From assembly GCA_019309545.1 (NCBI GenBank), contig JAFDGA010000004.1, forward strand, positions 62,001 through 126,000: DNA of 64,000 nt, given 5' to 3'. Source of the stretch: Deltaproteobacteria bacterium. Its GTDB lineage: Bacteria > Desulfobacterota > Desulfobaccia > Desulfobaccales > Desulfobaccaceae. A program made the position numbers and the translations under genes. The notes under the pieces are model-generated. The model did no database searches, was not told where the DNA came from, and was given only the letters and a program-made list of their open reading frames with translations. Below, piece after piece: positions 1 through 11,077 of this stretch. Positions within the stretch are counted from its first letter, which is position 1, and every line of letters starts with the position of its first letter.

Positions 1-1683
1 ACCTATAACCTGGTCCGCTGGCAATCACCCGCGGCGCGGCGGTTTCCTCTATTAACCGCCCGGCGTATTGAGACCAATATTCCCCGGCTGATGGCCGCCG
101 CGGCTCGGACCGGATATTTCAATGCCATCCCGGATAATGACGGCACCATCCGCCGGCTGCCGCTGGTGATTAGATATCGTGGGCAACTGGTTGCCCCTTT
201 GCCGCTGGGTGTCCTCCAGCAATATTTTGGCAACCCGCCCTTGAGCATAAGCATTGCCGACCACGGGGTCAGCCAGTTGCGATTGGGAACCCGGCGGATT
301 CCAGTGGATAATTATGGGCGCTTCCTGATCAACTTCCGGGGACCAGCCCGGACCTTCAAGTACTACTCGTTTGTCGACGTCATCCAGGGGCGAGTGCCGC
401 TGACGGTCTTTCGGGATCGAATTGTGCTGGTGGGGGCGACCGCGGTCGGAATCTACGATATTCGTATAACTCCTTTTGAAAGCGTTTATCCCGGAGTGGA
501 AATCCAAGCCACGGTCATCGACAACATCTTACAGCAGGATTACCTGCGGAGCTCTGCCAGGGCGTTTCGGCTCGACCTGGTGGCAATGATTGGTTTGAGT
601 TTGCTGTTGGGCTGGTGGCTGCCCCGGCTGCGGGCGGCAAGAGGTCTTTTCCTTTTCCTGGTCATGGTGATGGCGTATATCATGGTAGGCTTTTACCTGT
701 TTTCTGGTCATCGCCTTCACCTGCAAATGCTCTATCCCCTTAACTGTCTGGCTACGGTGTATGTCGGGGTTACATTGATGCGCTTTTTAGCCGAGGAACG
801 GGAGCGCCGCCGCATCCGGGCCGCGTTCCAGAGTTTTGTCGCCCCGGAGGTGGTCAACGAAATGCTGCAGCATCCGGAGAAATTGCGGCTCGGCGGCGAA
901 AAACGCGAGCTTACGGTAATGTTCAGCGACATCCGGGGCTTCACCACCCTTGCCGAGCAGATGGAGGCCGCAACCCTGGTCAGCCTGCTCCACGCTTACC
1001 TGACCCCGATGACCGAAATCGTCTTCAAGCATGGCGGCACGGTCGATAAATATATCGGCGATGCCCTGATGGCCATTTATGGGGCTCCCTTGGATCTCCC
1101 CGAGCATGCCGATCGGGCCGTCCAGACGGCTCTGGAAATGACCGCGGCCCTAAGACAACTTTGCCAGGAATGGCAGCCGCGCGGCTGGCCGGAGATCCAA
1201 ATCGGGGTGGGTATCAATTCCGGCCTGATGTCAGTGGGCAACATGGGTTCGGAACGGTTATTTGATTATACCGTCATCGGCGATGACGTTAACCTGGCTT
1301 CCCGCCTGGAGGGTCTTAACAAACAATACGGAACCGAAATCCTGGTCAGCGAATATACCGCTAAGCGTTTGCAGAACTCCTTTATTTTGCGCGAAGTGGA
1401 CCGTGTCCGGGTCAAAGGCAAACGAGTCCCGGTCAGTATCTTTGAAGTCCGGGGCCAAGGGTTGCCTACAGATGCTGAGGCCCAATTCCTGGAGACTTTT
1501 CATCAGGCTCTGGCGGCCTTTCGGCAACGCCAATGGGAACTGGCCGAAAAACTTCTGACCGATTGCTTATCTTTTCACCCCTCCGATGTTCCGGCCCGGC
1601 AATTGCTCTCCCGGTGCCGCCAATTTGCCCAATCCCCGCCCCCCCCGGATTGGGACGGAGCCGCCACCCTGACCGAAAAATAA
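1..1683 (+). CDS. CHASE2-domain class III adenylate cyclase (5' end outside window)
   Basis: Membrane-bound sensor cyclase predicted to make cAMP from ATP. The frame is open from base 1 with no stop, so the true start lies upstream; the ATG at 91 is internal to the CHASE2 domain. Visible order: the C-terminal part of a periplasmic CHASE2 sensor (about residues 1-170), three hydrophobic segments (about 190-260), then a class III cyclase domain (about 300-480). The cyclase shows FSDIRGF with a metal-binding Asp, DKYIGDALMAIYG with the adenine-contacting Lys, and FDYTVIGDDVNLASRLE with the second purine-selecting Asp, which favours ATP over GTP. A short helical tail resembling a degenerate TPR follows. 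The sensed ligand cannot be told from sequence. The gene ends 70 bp before purA, which has its own promoter. Confidence 0.93.
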   Translation, partial: TYNLVRWQSPAARRFPLLTARRIETNIPRLMAAAARTGYFNAIPDNDGTIRRLPLVIRYRGQLVAPLPLGVLQQYFGNPPLSISIADHGVSQLRLGTRRIPVDNYGRFLINFRGPARTFKYYSFVDVIQGRVPLTVFRDRIVLVGATAVGIYDIRITPFESVYPGVEIQATVIDNILQQDYLRSSARAFRLDLVAMIGLSLLLGWWLPRLRAARGLFLFLVMVMAYIMVGFYLFSGHRLHLQMLYPLNCLATVYVGVTLMRFLAEERERRRIRAAFQSFVAPEVVNEMLQHPEKLRLGGEKRELTVMFSDIRGFTTLAEQMEAATLVSLLHAYLTPMTEIVFKHGGTVDKYIGDALMAIYGAPLDLPEHADRAVQTALEMTAALRQLCQEWQPRGWPEIQIGVGINSGLMSVGNMGSERLFDYTVIGDDVNLASRLEGLNKQYGTEILVSEYTAKRLQNSFILREVDRVRVKGKRVPVSIFEVRGQGLPTDAEAQFLETFHQALAAFRQRQWELAEKLLTDCLSFHPSDVPARQLLSRCRQFAQSPPPPDWDGAATLTEK

Positions 1684-1694
1684 CCTTCCTTTAG

Positions 1695-1723
1695 TTGACA
1701 AGCCAGGTGAAATATTTTAAATA
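1695..1723 (+). promoter_or_regulatory. sigma70-type promoter of purA
   Basis: TTGACA at 1695-1700, a 17-base spacer, then TAAATA at 1718-1723. It lies in the short gap between the cyclase gene and purA, 30 bp before the purA start. A strong ribosome binding site (aaaggaggt) sits at about 1739-1747. Confidence 0.7.
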
Positions 1724-1750
1724 GAGTTGGTTTTGAGAAAAGGAGGTTGA

Positions 1751-3049
<1,299 letters not shown>

Positions 3050-3084
3050 TCGACCAGATATCTCTCGGCCTCCCGCAATGGCTT

Positions 3085-4104
3085 TTATTCGGTCAGGGCG
3101 GAAGGGGCGAAATGGTCAAACCCGGCCCCCGAGATATCCTCTTCCCCTTGCGGGGTTTCCAGGTAAACCCGTTCTCCGGCAATGATCCGGCCGATGGTCC
3201 AGGGCAACGGCAGGGCCGCGGCCTGGAAGCAGCGTTGCAATTGGCTTTCCTGGCGGGCTGGGGACGTAAACAGCAGCTGATAATCTTCGCCGCCCTTCAG
3301 GGCCAGGTTCAGGGGATCTAGGGTTAAAATCTCGGCGGCTTGGCGAACCGCAGTAGAAATCAAAATGCGGTCGGCCTGCAGGCGAGCCCCGACCCGGCTC
3401 CGGCAGCAGATATGATACAGGTCGGTGGCCACCCCATCGGAAAGATCGATCAGGGCCGTGGCCAGATGATGTTGGGCCAGGACGCGGGCGGCGCGCAATT
3501 GCGGCGTCGGATCCAAAAAGGCCCTTAGTAAGACTGCCTGTGTTTCTGCCGGCAACGCCGTGCCCCGACGCAGCACTTCCAGCCCGGCGGCGGCCTCTCC
3601 CAAAGGACCGGTGACATAAATCAAATCCCCTACCTGGGCCCCGTGGCGGCATAGCAGCTCCCCTGGGTTGACACTGCCGATGACCGTCAGGCTAAGGGTC
3701 AGACCGATAGGGGACTGGACCGTATCCCCGCCAATGATGCTCACCCCGTACTGCTTGGCGATCTCCTGAAGACCGGCGGCGACTTCGAGTGCCCCGCTTA
3801 ATTCCCGTTTCGGGGGCCATCCCAGGGAAAGTAATGCATATTGTGGTTCTCCTCCCATGGCGGCGATGTCGCTCAGGTTGACGGCCAGGGCTTTGCGGCC
3901 CAGTTGTCTGAGGGTGGTGTAGCCCAAGTCAAAGTGCACCCCCTCGATCAGGCTGTCTATGGTCCACAGCAGATAACGCTCCGGGCTTAGCGCCAGGACC
4001 GCGCAATCATCGCCGATGCCCTGGACCACCTCAATGGGCGGGAGGCCGAACACCTGGGCCAGTTGCTGTATTATGGCCCATTCCCCTAAAGGCCAAGTGG
4101 GCAT
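3085..4104 (-). CDS. thiL: thiamine-monophosphate kinase
   Basis: Phosphorylates thiamine monophosphate to the active cofactor thiamine diphosphate. The 339 residues start with a conserved acidic patch (GIGDDCAVL, about residue 28) followed by LGRKALAVNLSDIAAMGG, the family's ATP/Mg-binding signature. Its ATG begins on the base next to the ndk stop codon (gap of zero), so the two genes are almost certainly co-transcribed and possibly translationally coupled. No other thiamine gene is in the window. Confidence 0.96.
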   Translation of the reverse strand: MPTWPLGEWAIIQQLAQVFGLPPIEVVQGIGDDCAVLALSPERYLLWTIDSLIEGVHFDLGYTTLRQLGRKALAVNLSDIAAMGGEPQYALLSLGWPPKRELSGALEVAAGLQEIAKQYGVSIIGGDTVQSPIGLTLSLTVIGSVNPGELLCRHGAQVGDLIYVTGPLGEAAAGLEVLRRGTALPAETQAVLLRAFLDPTPQLRAARVLAQHHLATALIDLSDGVATDLYHICCRSRVGARLQADRILISTAVRQAAEILTLDPLNLALKGGEDYQLLFTSPARQESQLQRCFQAAALPLPWTIGRIIAGERVYLETPQGEEDISGAGFDHFAPSALTE

Positions 4105-4524
4105 CTAGAATTTTTCCAAGTGGTTGAAGAAAAATGCTATTTCAGTAAGGGCGGCCTGGCGGCTATCAGAGCCATGGACAATATTGTGCTCAATGGAGGA
4201 GGCAAAGTCGGCCCGGATGGTGCCGGGCGCTGCCTGCCGGTAGTCAGTCGCCCCCATTAGCTGGCGGTTGCCCTCAATCGCTGACTCGCCCTCGAGGATG
4301 AGCACCACCACCGGCCCCGAACTCATAAAATCGGTCAGACTGTCATAAAAACCCTTCTCCCGGTGGACGGCATAAAAGGCCTGGGCCTGGGCCTTGGTGA
4401 GATGCACCATTTTCAGGGCCCGAATCTTCAGGCCATTTTTTTCAAAGCGACTGATCACTTCGCCGATCAGGCCCTGAGCCACCCCATCCGGTTTAATGAT
4501 CGATAGTGTCTGTTCGATTGCCAT
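4105..4524 (-). CDS. ndk: nucleoside diphosphate kinase
   Basis: Transfers the gamma phosphate between nucleoside triphosphates and diphosphates through a phosphohistidine. The 139-residue length is standard. The catalytic histidine is in NIVHGSDS near the C-terminus, and the N-terminus reads ...[11 protein letters not shown], the usual first strand. A purine-rich ribosome site (aaggag) lies about 11 bases before the ATG. It is transcribed with thiL downstream and lies 103 bp after fusA on the same strand, separated by a decayed GC-rich repeat. Confidence 0.98.
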   Translation of the reverse strand: MAIEQTLSIIKPDGVAQGLIGEVISRFEKNGLKIRALKMVHLTKAQAQAFYAVHREKGFYDSLTDFMSSGPVVVLILEGESAIEGNRQLMGATDYRQAAPGTIRADFASSIEHNIVHGSDSRQAALTEIAFFFNHLEKF

Positions 4525-4550
4525 GTAAGTGCCATCTCCTTACCAAAGTT

Positions 4551-4606
4551 AAGGTTAAGCGGAGGGGCGGGCCGGAGAACCGCCGGCCTACCCCCTATTC
4601 CAAGAT
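4551..4606. repeat. decayed copy of the dispersed GC-rich repeat (possible)
   Basis: The stretch reads aggttaagcggaggggcggg, then an inverted GGCCGG/CCGGCC core. It resembles the head and G-rich tract of the repeats at 28613, 30164 and 62677 but is diverged. It fills most of the gap between fusA and ndk. Its hairpin could act as a processing or partial termination site between the two genes; that role is inferred. Confidence 0.35.
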
Positions 4607-4627
4607 TAGACTGAATAGTCGTTAAAT

Positions 4628-6679
4628 TTAAGCTGTACTTCGGCGCTCTACCACACCGTAGTGGTCAAACTGCAGGGTGAAGGTGCCGCGCCCCTGGGTG
4701 GCCGAACGCAAGTCAGTGGAATAGCCGAATAACTCCGCCAATGGGGCTGTGCCCGAAAGCACTCCTACCGGCCCTTTGGGCAGGAGTTGCTCAATCTTGC
4801 CTTTACGGGCATTGAAATCACCGATCACCTCTCCCATAAACTCCTCGGGGGCAATGACTTCCACTTTCATGATCGGTTCCAACAAGAGCGGTTGGGCCGC
4901 CTGGCAGCCCTGTTTGACCGCCAGCATGGCGGCCACCCGGAAGGCCATATCACTGGCCTGACCTTCCCGGACTTCGGCGTCCAGCAACTCAATCTGGACA
5001 TCGGTCATCGGGTGGCCAAAGGCCGGCCCCGCGGCCAGGGCTTCTTCTACCGCGGCCTGGATTAATGGAACCAAGCCGACGGCTGGATGATCATCCGCCA
5101 ACCGGGAGATGAACAGGTTGGTTGTGCCCCGAGGCCGGGGGGAGAGGCGCAATTTAACCTGGGCATAATGATGCTTACCGGCCAGTTCGCGGTCAAAGAC
5201 GGCGCTTTCCTCCGCGGTTCGGGCAATGGTTTCACGATATACCACCTGAGGCTGGCCAGCAGTAACCTCGGTTTGAAAATCCCGCTTCAGACGATGAATG
5301 AGAACCTCTAAATGAAGTTCGCCCATCCCGGACAAAATAGTCTGACCGGTATCCTCGTCGGTCTGGACCCGCAGACTAGGGTCTTCTTCGGCCAGCCGGC
5401 TCAGGGCCAGAGCGAATTTTCCCTGATCTTCGCGGGTCTTGGGTTCAACCGCCAGAGAAATCACCGGAACATAGGCAGAAATCGGTTCTAAGATAATGGG
5501 GTGGTCAGCACTGCACAGGGTGTCGCCGGTAGTGGTGGCTTTCAGACCCATCAGCGCGACGATACTGCCGGCCCGGGCCTCATCCAGCCGTTCCCGTTTG
5601 TTGGCGTGCAGCCGTAAAATCCGCGCCACCTTTTCGGTGATGTCTTTAACCGGATTATATAACTCCTGGCCGGTCTTCAGGATGCCGGAATAGATGCGCA
5701 CAAATGTCTGCCGCCGCCCCTGATCCATCATGATCTTAAAGGCCAACGCGGCCAGCGGTGCGTCATCGCGGGCCGGACGGGTTTCTTTAGCTTTGGTTTG
5801 GGGGTTTTCCCCGGTAATGGCAGCGACTTCAATGGGATTAGGTAAATAACGGACAATGCCATCCAGCAGGGGTTGGACGCCTTTGTTCTTCAGGGCGGCC
5901 CCGCAATAGACCGGCACCCCTTTGAGGCTGATGGTGGCCCTATGCAGAGCGGCCTGGATTTCTTCCAGCTCCAATGGCTTTTCGGCCAGATAGCGTTCCA
6001 TGAAATCATCATCGACTTCGGCCAGCGCTTCTAATAAAGACTCCCGCGCCACCCGGGCCTCGGCCTGAAATTCTGTTGGGATATCAGTTAGATCATAAGT
6101 CGCCCCCAGGGTTTCATCATGCCAGAGGAGCGCCCGTTGCTGCAGGAGATCGATCACTCCCCGGAACTGGTCCTCCTGACCCAGGGGGATGGTCAGCACC
6201 AAAGGATGAGCGCCCAACTTATCCCGCATACTTTGCACCGCGGCCCAGAAATCAGCCCCGATGCGATCGAGTTTGTTTATAAAGGCCAATTTGGGAACCC
6301 GATATTTGTCGGCCTGATGCCAGACAGTCTCCGACTGGGGCTCGACCCCGCCCACGGCACAGAAGACCCCGATGGCTCCATCCAAGACCCGCAAAGACCG
6401 TTCCACCTCGATGGTGAAATCTACATGGCCCGGAGTATCAATGAGGTTGATGGTGGCGCCTTTCCACGTGCAGGTGGTTACTGCCGAGGTAATGGTAATG
6501 CCACGCTCCTGCTCTTCCGGCATCCAGTCCATCACCGCCGCGCCGTTGTGGACTTCCCCCATTTTATAGGTCCGACCCGTGTAATAGAGGATACGCTCGG
6601 TTAGCGTCGTTTTCCCCGCATCGATATGGGCAATAATGCCGATATTGCGGATTTTTTTTATCCTGGCCTCACCCGCCAT
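4628..6679 (-). CDS. fusA: translation elongation factor G (stand-alone paralogue)
   Basis: Ribosomal translocase GTPase of 683 residues. G1 is AHIDAGKTT (about residue 17), switch II is DTPGHVDF, and G4 is NKLD where canonical EF-G usually has NKMD. Domains II to V follow. It is not in a str operon (no rpsL, rpsG or tuf nearby), so it may be a second EF-G paralogue (EF-G2 type) rather than the main factor; this cannot be settled without the rest of the genome. A consensus-like promoter lies upstream, and ndk-thiL follow on the same strand. Confidence 0.93.
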   Translation of the reverse strand: MAGEARIKKIRNIGIIAHIDAGKTTLTERILYYTGRTYKMGEVHNGAAVMDWMPEEQERGITITSAVTTCTWKGATINLIDTPGHVDFTIEVERSLRVLDGAIGVFCAVGGVEPQSETVWHQADKYRVPKLAFINKLDRIGADFWAAVQSMRDKLGAHPLVLTIPLGQEDQFRGVIDLLQQRALLWHDETLGATYDLTDIPTEFQAEARVARESLLEALAEVDDDFMERYLAEKPLELEEIQAALHRATISLKGVPVYCGAALKNKGVQPLLDGIVRYLPNPIEVAAITGENPQTKAKETRPARDDAPLAALAFKIMMDQGRRQTFVRIYSGILKTGQELYNPVKDITEKVARILRLHANKRERLDEARAGSIVALMGLKATTTGDTLCSADHPIILEPISAYVPVISLAVEPKTREDQGKFALALSRLAEEDPSLRVQTDEDTGQTILSGMGELHLEVLIHRLKRDFQTEVTAGQPQVVYRETIARTAEESAVFDRELAGKHHYAQVKLRLSPRPRGTTNLFISRLADDHPAVGLVPLIQAAVEEALAAGPAFGHPMTDVQIELLDAEVREGQASDMAFRVAAMLAVKQGCQAAQPLLLEPIMKVEVIAPEEFMGEVIGDFNARKGKIEQLLPKGPVGVLSGTAPLAELFGYSTDLRSATQGRGTFTLQFDHYGVVERRSTA

Positions 6680-6717
6680 CTTTCATGTCCCCACAAGGTC
6701 ACGTCCAGACCCAATTT

Positions 6718-6746
6718 TATTTAGGTTATTTTCTGACCGGTGTCAA
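6718..6746 (-). promoter_or_regulatory. sigma70-type promoter of fusA
   Basis: On the minus strand TTGACA (6746-6741), a 17-base spacer and TAAATA (6723-6718), about 40 bp before the fusA ATG. The -35 box lies inside ACCGGT-gtca-ACCGGT, a direct repeat of a six-base palindrome that could be an operator half-site pair; no regulator can be named. Confidence 0.6.
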
Positions 6747-6920
6747 CCGGTATCTGCATATTTAACAAATTATATCAATAAATTAAGCTACTAATGGTCA
6801 ACGGCCGAGCAAACGCCGCTCTTTTTGCTTTGATCAGGAGGGCAGAGGGGTTATAAATTAGCCGTTTTAAAGGACCTGACCAGGCTCGTGCCGATTACAA
6901 TAAAACCTTTAGGAATAAAC

Positions 6921-7436
6921 ATGTCCTGTAATCCGACCGCCTTTCGATTTTGCCCCTGTTGCGGCCAGCCTCTGGAAAAACGGCTCCGGGGTTATCGGGA
7001 GCGCCTTGTCTGCCAGGCGTGTGGTCGCACCGTTTATCTCAATCCGGCCGTGGGAGTAGCGGTGATTGTCCGCCGGGGAGAACAAATTCTCTTGGGCCGC
7101 CGGGCCCGGGGTCAGTATGCCGGGACCTGGTGCATCCCCTGCGGTTATGTGGAATGGGGGGAAGAGGTGCACCAAGCTGCCGTCCGGGAATTTAAAGAGG
7201 AAACCGGCCTGGCCGTCGTCCTGGGCGAGATAGTAGCAGTGCACTCCAACTTTCACGATCCCGACCGTCTCACGGTGGGCATCTGGTTCGCCGGCACCGT
7301 GGTCGGCGGCCGCCTCCACGCCGGGGACGATCTGGATCAGGTAACCTTTTTTAATCTGCAGAACTTGCCGGAAAACCTGGCCTTCCCTACCGACCGCCTG
7401 GTTCTGGCTGAGCTGGCGCACAAGCCAGTTGCATAG
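6921..7436 (+). CDS. NUDIX hydrolase with N-terminal zinc ribbon
   Basis: A 171-residue hydrolase of nucleoside-diphosphate-linked substrates. A four-cysteine zinc ribbon (CPCCGQ ... CQACGR) comes first, then a complete Nudix box: Gly, five residues later Glu, then REFKEETG. This layout matches NudC/NADH-pyrophosphatase-like and COG1051-type proteins; the true substrate is unknown. The ATG at 6921 is chosen over an in-frame GTG at 6888 because aggaa sits about 5 bases upstream. The 3' end overlaps the convergent phosphoesterase gene by 50 bp. Confidence 0.88.
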   Translation: MSCNPTAFRFCPCCGQPLEKRLRGYRERLVCQACGRTVYLNPAVGVAVIVRRGEQILLGRRARGQYAGTWCIPCGYVEWGEEVHQAAVREFKEETGLAVVLGEIVAVHSNFHDPDRLTVGIWFAGTVVGGRLHAGDDLDQVTFFNLQNLPENLAFPTDRLVLAELAHKPVA

Positions 7437-8088
7437 TCTCCAAGTCTTGGAGGTCAGTCAAAGAAATCATCTCCACGGTGTGGTGCTCCAGATCCAGGAT
7501 GGCAAAACTGAAGGTGGGATAGCGGCCCTCCTCCATGGTAAAGGCCCCGGGGACGATCAAATAAACGGTGTCCAGGGCCAGTTGCAGGCATTCTCGCCAC
7601 GGTCGAAACAGATAAGGCCGGGCAACGCTATGGATGTAGAGCAGATTGTTGAGGGTGCGGCCGAATCGGGTCACACAGGGGGTATGGGTGTGCCCATGAC
7701 AGATCAGCAAGGGGGGGCGGCCTAACGGGCGGGCCTGTTTATAGGCCTTAATCTGGGGTTTAAAATAATCGAAGGCAGTGGCCCGGGTGTGGGCCAAAAA
7801 AATGCGGTTATTAAGGGCCAGAGCCCGGTTGGTCAGGGTCGCCCGCGGATGATCAGCGCCATCCACATCATAAACCCAATAAAGCTCATTTCCGGGTGCC
7901 AGGTCCAACCACCAGTCAAACGGCTCCGCCTCACAATCCCCCAAACAGGCCAGACGCTGGATGTGGTGACGGCGGAATAATTCAAATAACCGCGGCAGAC
8001 CGGCCTCATATCCATGAGTATCGGAAACCAATGCCAGAATTGGCCGATTACCTGAATTAACCGCCGTCAATTCGCGTCTGGCAGTCAA
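7387..8088 (-). CDS. metallophosphoesterase-like protein (atypical metal site)
   Basis: Calcineurin-like phosphoesterase fold, 233 residues. ALVSDTHG supplies the first Asp and His, LGDCE the second Asp, and CHGHTHTP the C-terminal histidines. The expected GNHD/GNCD motif is replaced by VDGADH, so the usual metal-ligating Asn is absent. It may be a low-activity or diverged enzyme; the substrate is unknown. The start codon is TTG at 8088, and other TTG codons just downstream are possible. The last 50 bp overlap the NUDIX gene in opposite orientation. A 52-residue gene lies 24 bp upstream on the same strand. Confidence 0.8.
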   Translation of the reverse strand: MTARRELTAVNSGNRPILALVSDTHGYEAGLPRLFELFRRHHIQRLACLGDCEAEPFDWWLDLAPGNELYWVYDVDGADHPRATLTNRALALNNRIFLAHTRATAFDYFKPQIKAYKQARPLGRPPLLICHGHTHTPCVTRFGRTLNNLLYIHSVARPYLFRPWRECLQLALDTVYLIVPGAFTMEEGRYPTFSFAILDLEHHTVEMISLTDLQDLETMQLACAPAQPEPGGR

Positions 8089-8112
8089 CGGGGCTGGTCT
8101 GGGGCTTAAACC

Positions 8113-8271
8113 TCAGACTACCTTGGGACCGCAGGCATGTCCTGGGTGACCCCTAATTTTATCCAGCAAATCGGCCAGATATTTGAGGGCCTCATCTTTA
8201 TCCTTGTCGATAACGATGGTCTCTACCTTCTGCTGTTCCTGATCCGAAAAGGGAATCCTGACTTCGGCCAT
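8113..8271 (-). CDS. small conserved-looking protein, 52 residues
   Basis: A short acidic/lysine-rich protein beginning MAEVRIPFSDQEQQKVE and ending HACGPKVV, not assigned to a family. The ATG at 8271 is chosen because the leader reads gggagggattat immediately before it. A longer in-frame version up to 8319 has no such site. It precedes the phosphoesterase gene by 24 bp and is probably co-transcribed with it. Confidence 0.6.
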   Translation of the reverse strand: MAEVRIPFSDQEQQKVETIVIDKDKDEALKYLADLLDKIRGHPGHACGPKVV

Positions 8272-8459
8272 ATAATCCCTCCCTGTTCTCATTAATAGAC
8301 TCAGACTTCTTTTAAACATTCCTCAAGCAACTGTCAATAGCCTGCAAAATCATAAAATCTAGCGTCAGGGTCAGTTTTTGACATTATACCCTGGCTTCCA
8401 GGTTTAGGGGTGGAAAAAATCTCCTTAAGTGTTATGCTTAGAGAGAGGAGGATAAATCA

Positions 8460-8825
8460 ATGCGTTGGGAACATCTATTGGGAAGACAAAGAGCCAGAAC
8501 CTTCCCGCCCCGCTGTCCTTTCTGCGACCGGAAAATTGAGCCACCCGCGGAGATTGAGGATGAGCAATGGTATGAATTCGAGGGAGGACGCTGTGAGTGC
8601 GGGGCGGTCTATGCCTTCGACCCCACAGCCCGGAATGGCGGGGCTGCCATGCTGCAGGCCATGGTTTATGCCTGCGGGGGAGACTGGGATTGGGCCACCA
8701 GCATCGGTCGGGATGAAGATTACCTGGAAGCGCGGATCAGCCATTATGATAGCCACAGCCATCAGGTCGGAGCCGAAGGCGCTTTCGGGACCTTATATTT
8801 TATCCGGCTTATCCCTCACGCCTGA
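8460..8825 (+). CDS. zinc-ribbon protein of unknown function, 121 residues
   Basis: No family is recognised with confidence. A metal-binding knuckle, CPFCDRKI, occurs at about residue 19 and a second pair, CECG, at about residue 44. The rest is tryptophan- and aspartate-rich (GGDWDWATSIGRDEDYLEAR). The ribosome site gagaggagg is strong and well spaced. It stands alone, 100 bp before the sugar-type ABC operon on the same strand. It could be a small nucleic-acid-binding or enzyme-accessory protein; neither is shown. Confidence 0.75.
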   Translation: MRWEHLLGRQRARTFPPRCPFCDRKIEPPAEIEDEQWYEFEGGRCECGAVYAFDPTARNGGAAMLQAMVYACGGDWDWATSIGRDEDYLEARISHYDSHSHQVGAEGAFGTLYFIRLIPHA

Positions 8826-8931
8826 TGGCAAACTTAAAGCCGAGTACGGCGCTGACCGTCTGCTGAGTAACACATCCTCAGGAGGTTAGGGGCTTGGCGA
8901 TCCCTGCCCTCTTCTCAAATTAACCTGATAA

Positions 8932-10191
8932 ATGCTCCAAATGATAACCGGCACCCTCCGGTGCCTGCTCCTGTTACTGATCGTAAGTGGCTGCCGCCCC
9001 TCATCCGAGGCGGTGATCCTGCGATTTATGGACCGGCCGGATGTGGGGGGAGCCTGGGAATACCTGATTCAGTCCTTTGAACAGCAACACCCGGGATACA
9101 GGGTAAACCTGATCGAAGGACCCAACAACACTGATACCCGGGAGTCTCTCTATGCCATGGCTTTGCTGGCCCAGGACCCTACTTATGATCTGATTTTCTT
9201 AGACGTTACCTGGCTGGCTAAGTTTGCTCAGGCCGGCTGGCTGCTTCCCCTGGACGACTGGGTTGATCCTGGGATTTTGGCTGATCTCTTTCCCGGCGAC
9301 CTGAAGGCCAGTAAATTTCAGGGGCGGCTTTATCGCCTACCGCTGCGCACTGACGCCGGAGTACTCTATGGCCGCACGGATCTCCTGTCCCAGGCTCACC
9401 TGCCGCCGCCGCAAACCTTCAACCAGCTCACCCAGGCGGCCCGCCAGTTGATGCAGCCGCCCCGACGCTGGGGCTATGTCTTTCAGGGAATGCAATATGA
9501 AGGCCTGGTAGTAAATTTTCTGGAAGTCTTGCGAGGGTGGGGGGGAGAATTGCTGGATTCTCGGGGTTGGGTCGTGCTGGACCAACCGGCCGCGGTAGCG
9601 GCTTTGCGCTGGATGCGAGATCTGCTGACCCCTCCAGCGGTGGCCCCGCCGGGCGTCACCACCTATCAGGAAGAAGAGGCCCGGGCGATGTTCCAGAAGG
9701 GTCGCTCGGTGTTTATGCGCAATTGGCCCTATGCTGTAAAACTTATGAATTCCCCCTCTTCCCCGGTGGCCGGTAAATTCGGCCTTTATGCCTTGCCGCA
9801 TGGTCCCCGCGGCCAGTCCACCCCGACCCTGGGAGGCTGGGGTTTTGGCATCTCGGTCTATTCCCGGCATCCGGAAGCAGCCTACGCTTTTATCCGCCAT
9901 TGTCTTGAAGGAAAAAATCAGAAACGGCTGCATCAACTGACTGGTCTGTTGCCGGCCCGAGTGTCGGTTTATGATGACCCGGAACTTTTACGGACCAGTC
10001 CTTATCTTAAGGTCATGAGAACCATCCTGGCGCAGGCCCGACCGCGGCCCGTTCACCCGCTTTATGCGCGCATTTCTGACATTCTCCAGGTCCGCCTAAG
10101 TGCCGCGCTGATAGGCCAGTTGTCGCCGGAGGCGGCCATTAAGACCGCGGCCCAGGAAATCCGGGTGGTGCTGGGGGAGTCTGATGGCTAG
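8932..10191 (+). CDS. ABC transporter extracellular solute-binding lipoprotein (family 1, carbohydrate type)
   Basis: Captures the substrate of the importer encoded by the next three genes. The N-terminus is a lipoprotein signal with lipobox VSGC (Cys at residue 21), so it should be anchored by lipid outside the inner membrane. The 419 residues fit the MalE/UgpB-type family, with DLIFLDVTWLAKFAQAG and LGGWGFGISVYS as typical segments. The substrate is probably a sugar, oligosaccharide or glycerophosphodiester. The stop overlaps the next gene by 8 bp. No strong ribosome site is seen before the ATG, so a start at 8941 is also possible. Confidence 0.92.
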   Translation: MLQMITGTLRCLLLLLIVSGCRPSSEAVILRFMDRPDVGGAWEYLIQSFEQQHPGYRVNLIEGPNNTDTRESLYAMALLAQDPTYDLIFLDVTWLAKFAQAGWLLPLDDWVDPGILADLFPGDLKASKFQGRLYRLPLRTDAGVLYGRTDLLSQAHLPPPQTFNQLTQAARQLMQPPRRWGYVFQGMQYEGLVVNFLEVLRGWGGELLDSRGWVVLDQPAAVAALRWMRDLLTPPAVAPPGVTTYQEEEARAMFQKGRSVFMRNWPYAVKLMNSPSSPVAGKFGLYALPHGPRGQSTPTLGGWGFGISVYSRHPEAAYAFIRHCLEGKNQKRLHQLTGLLPARVSVYDDPELLRTSPYLKVMRTILAQARPRPVHPLYARISDILQVRLSAALIGQLSPEAAIKTAAQEIRVVLGESDG

Positions 10192-11077
10192 AATTGTGCC
10201 CTGCCGCGCCTTTTACCTCTTGCTGGCCCCGGCCTTAATGCTCCTGCTGCTGGTTCTGGTGTTGCCCCTGTTGGCTACGGTCTATTTCAGCCTCTTTACC
10301 GGTTCGCTGGTCGCCCCTTCCCTCGGAGTCCCCGGGGAAAATTATCTCCGTTTGGGAAGCGATCCTAATCTGGCCCGTCCTCTGATCAATACCTTGATTT
10401 TTGCCGGGCTGTCGGTAATTCTGGAGTTGTTCTTGGGGCTTGCTGCAGCCCTGGCATTAAACGCCACCCCATTGGCCGGGGGGCCCTGTCGGGCTTTGGC
10501 CCTGCTGCCCTGGGCCTTGCCGACCGCGGTCATGGCCGCGGCCTGGCGCCTTATTTATAATGATACTTATGGCCTTCTCAACCGCTTGCTTATGGACCTG
10601 CGCCTACTGGAAGGGGGCAAGGCCTGGCTGGCCACCCCGGTTGAGGCCTTTATCTCCGTCATCCTGGCCGATGTCTGGAAAACCACCCCTTTTGTGGCCC
10701 TGATACTATTAGCCGGGCTTAAGACCATTCCCGCCGAACTCTATGAGGCCATGCGGTTGGAGGGCGCCGGACCGTTTAGCTGCTCTCTCCGCATTACGCT
10801 GCCGCTGTTGCGTCCTTATCTGGTGCTGGCCGTGGTTTTCCGGGTAATCGCCGCCCTGGGCATCTTTGATCTGGTCTGGGTGATGACCGGCGGCGGTCCG
10901 GCCAATGCCACCCAGATGTTGGCCCTGTATATCTACGATCAGGTGTTCCGCTACCTGGACTTGGGCTATGGGGCGACTTTAACCATATTCATGGCAGTAC
11001 TATTGCTCCTGGTAGTATTGCTCTTGCTACGGCTGCGGCCGCGGGAGAGCTATTACTCCGGGCATTTAACAGGTTAA
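10184..11077 (+). CDS. ABC transporter permease, MalF/UgpA type
   Basis: Inner-membrane permease of 297 residues with six hydrophobic segments. The EAA loop that contacts the ATPase reads YEAMRLEGAGPFSCSLRITL. It pairs with the MalG-type permease downstream. Its start overlaps the binding-protein gene by 8 bp. The last codons and the stop fall inside a decayed copy of the dispersed repeat, so the original C-terminus may have been altered. Confidence 0.95.
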   Translation: MARIVPCRAFYLLLAPALMLLLLVLVLPLLATVYFSLFTGSLVAPSLGVPGENYLRLGSDPNLARPLINTLIFAGLSVILELFLGLAAALALNATPLAGGPCRALALLPWALPTAVMAAAWRLIYNDTYGLLNRLLMDLRLLEGGKAWLATPVEAFISVILADVWKTTPFVALILLAGLKTIPAELYEAMRLEGAGPFSCSLRITLPLLRPYLVLAVVFRVIAALGIFDLVWVMTGGGPANATQMLALYIYDQVFRYLDLGYGATLTIFMAVLLLLVVLLLLRLRPRESYYSGHLTG

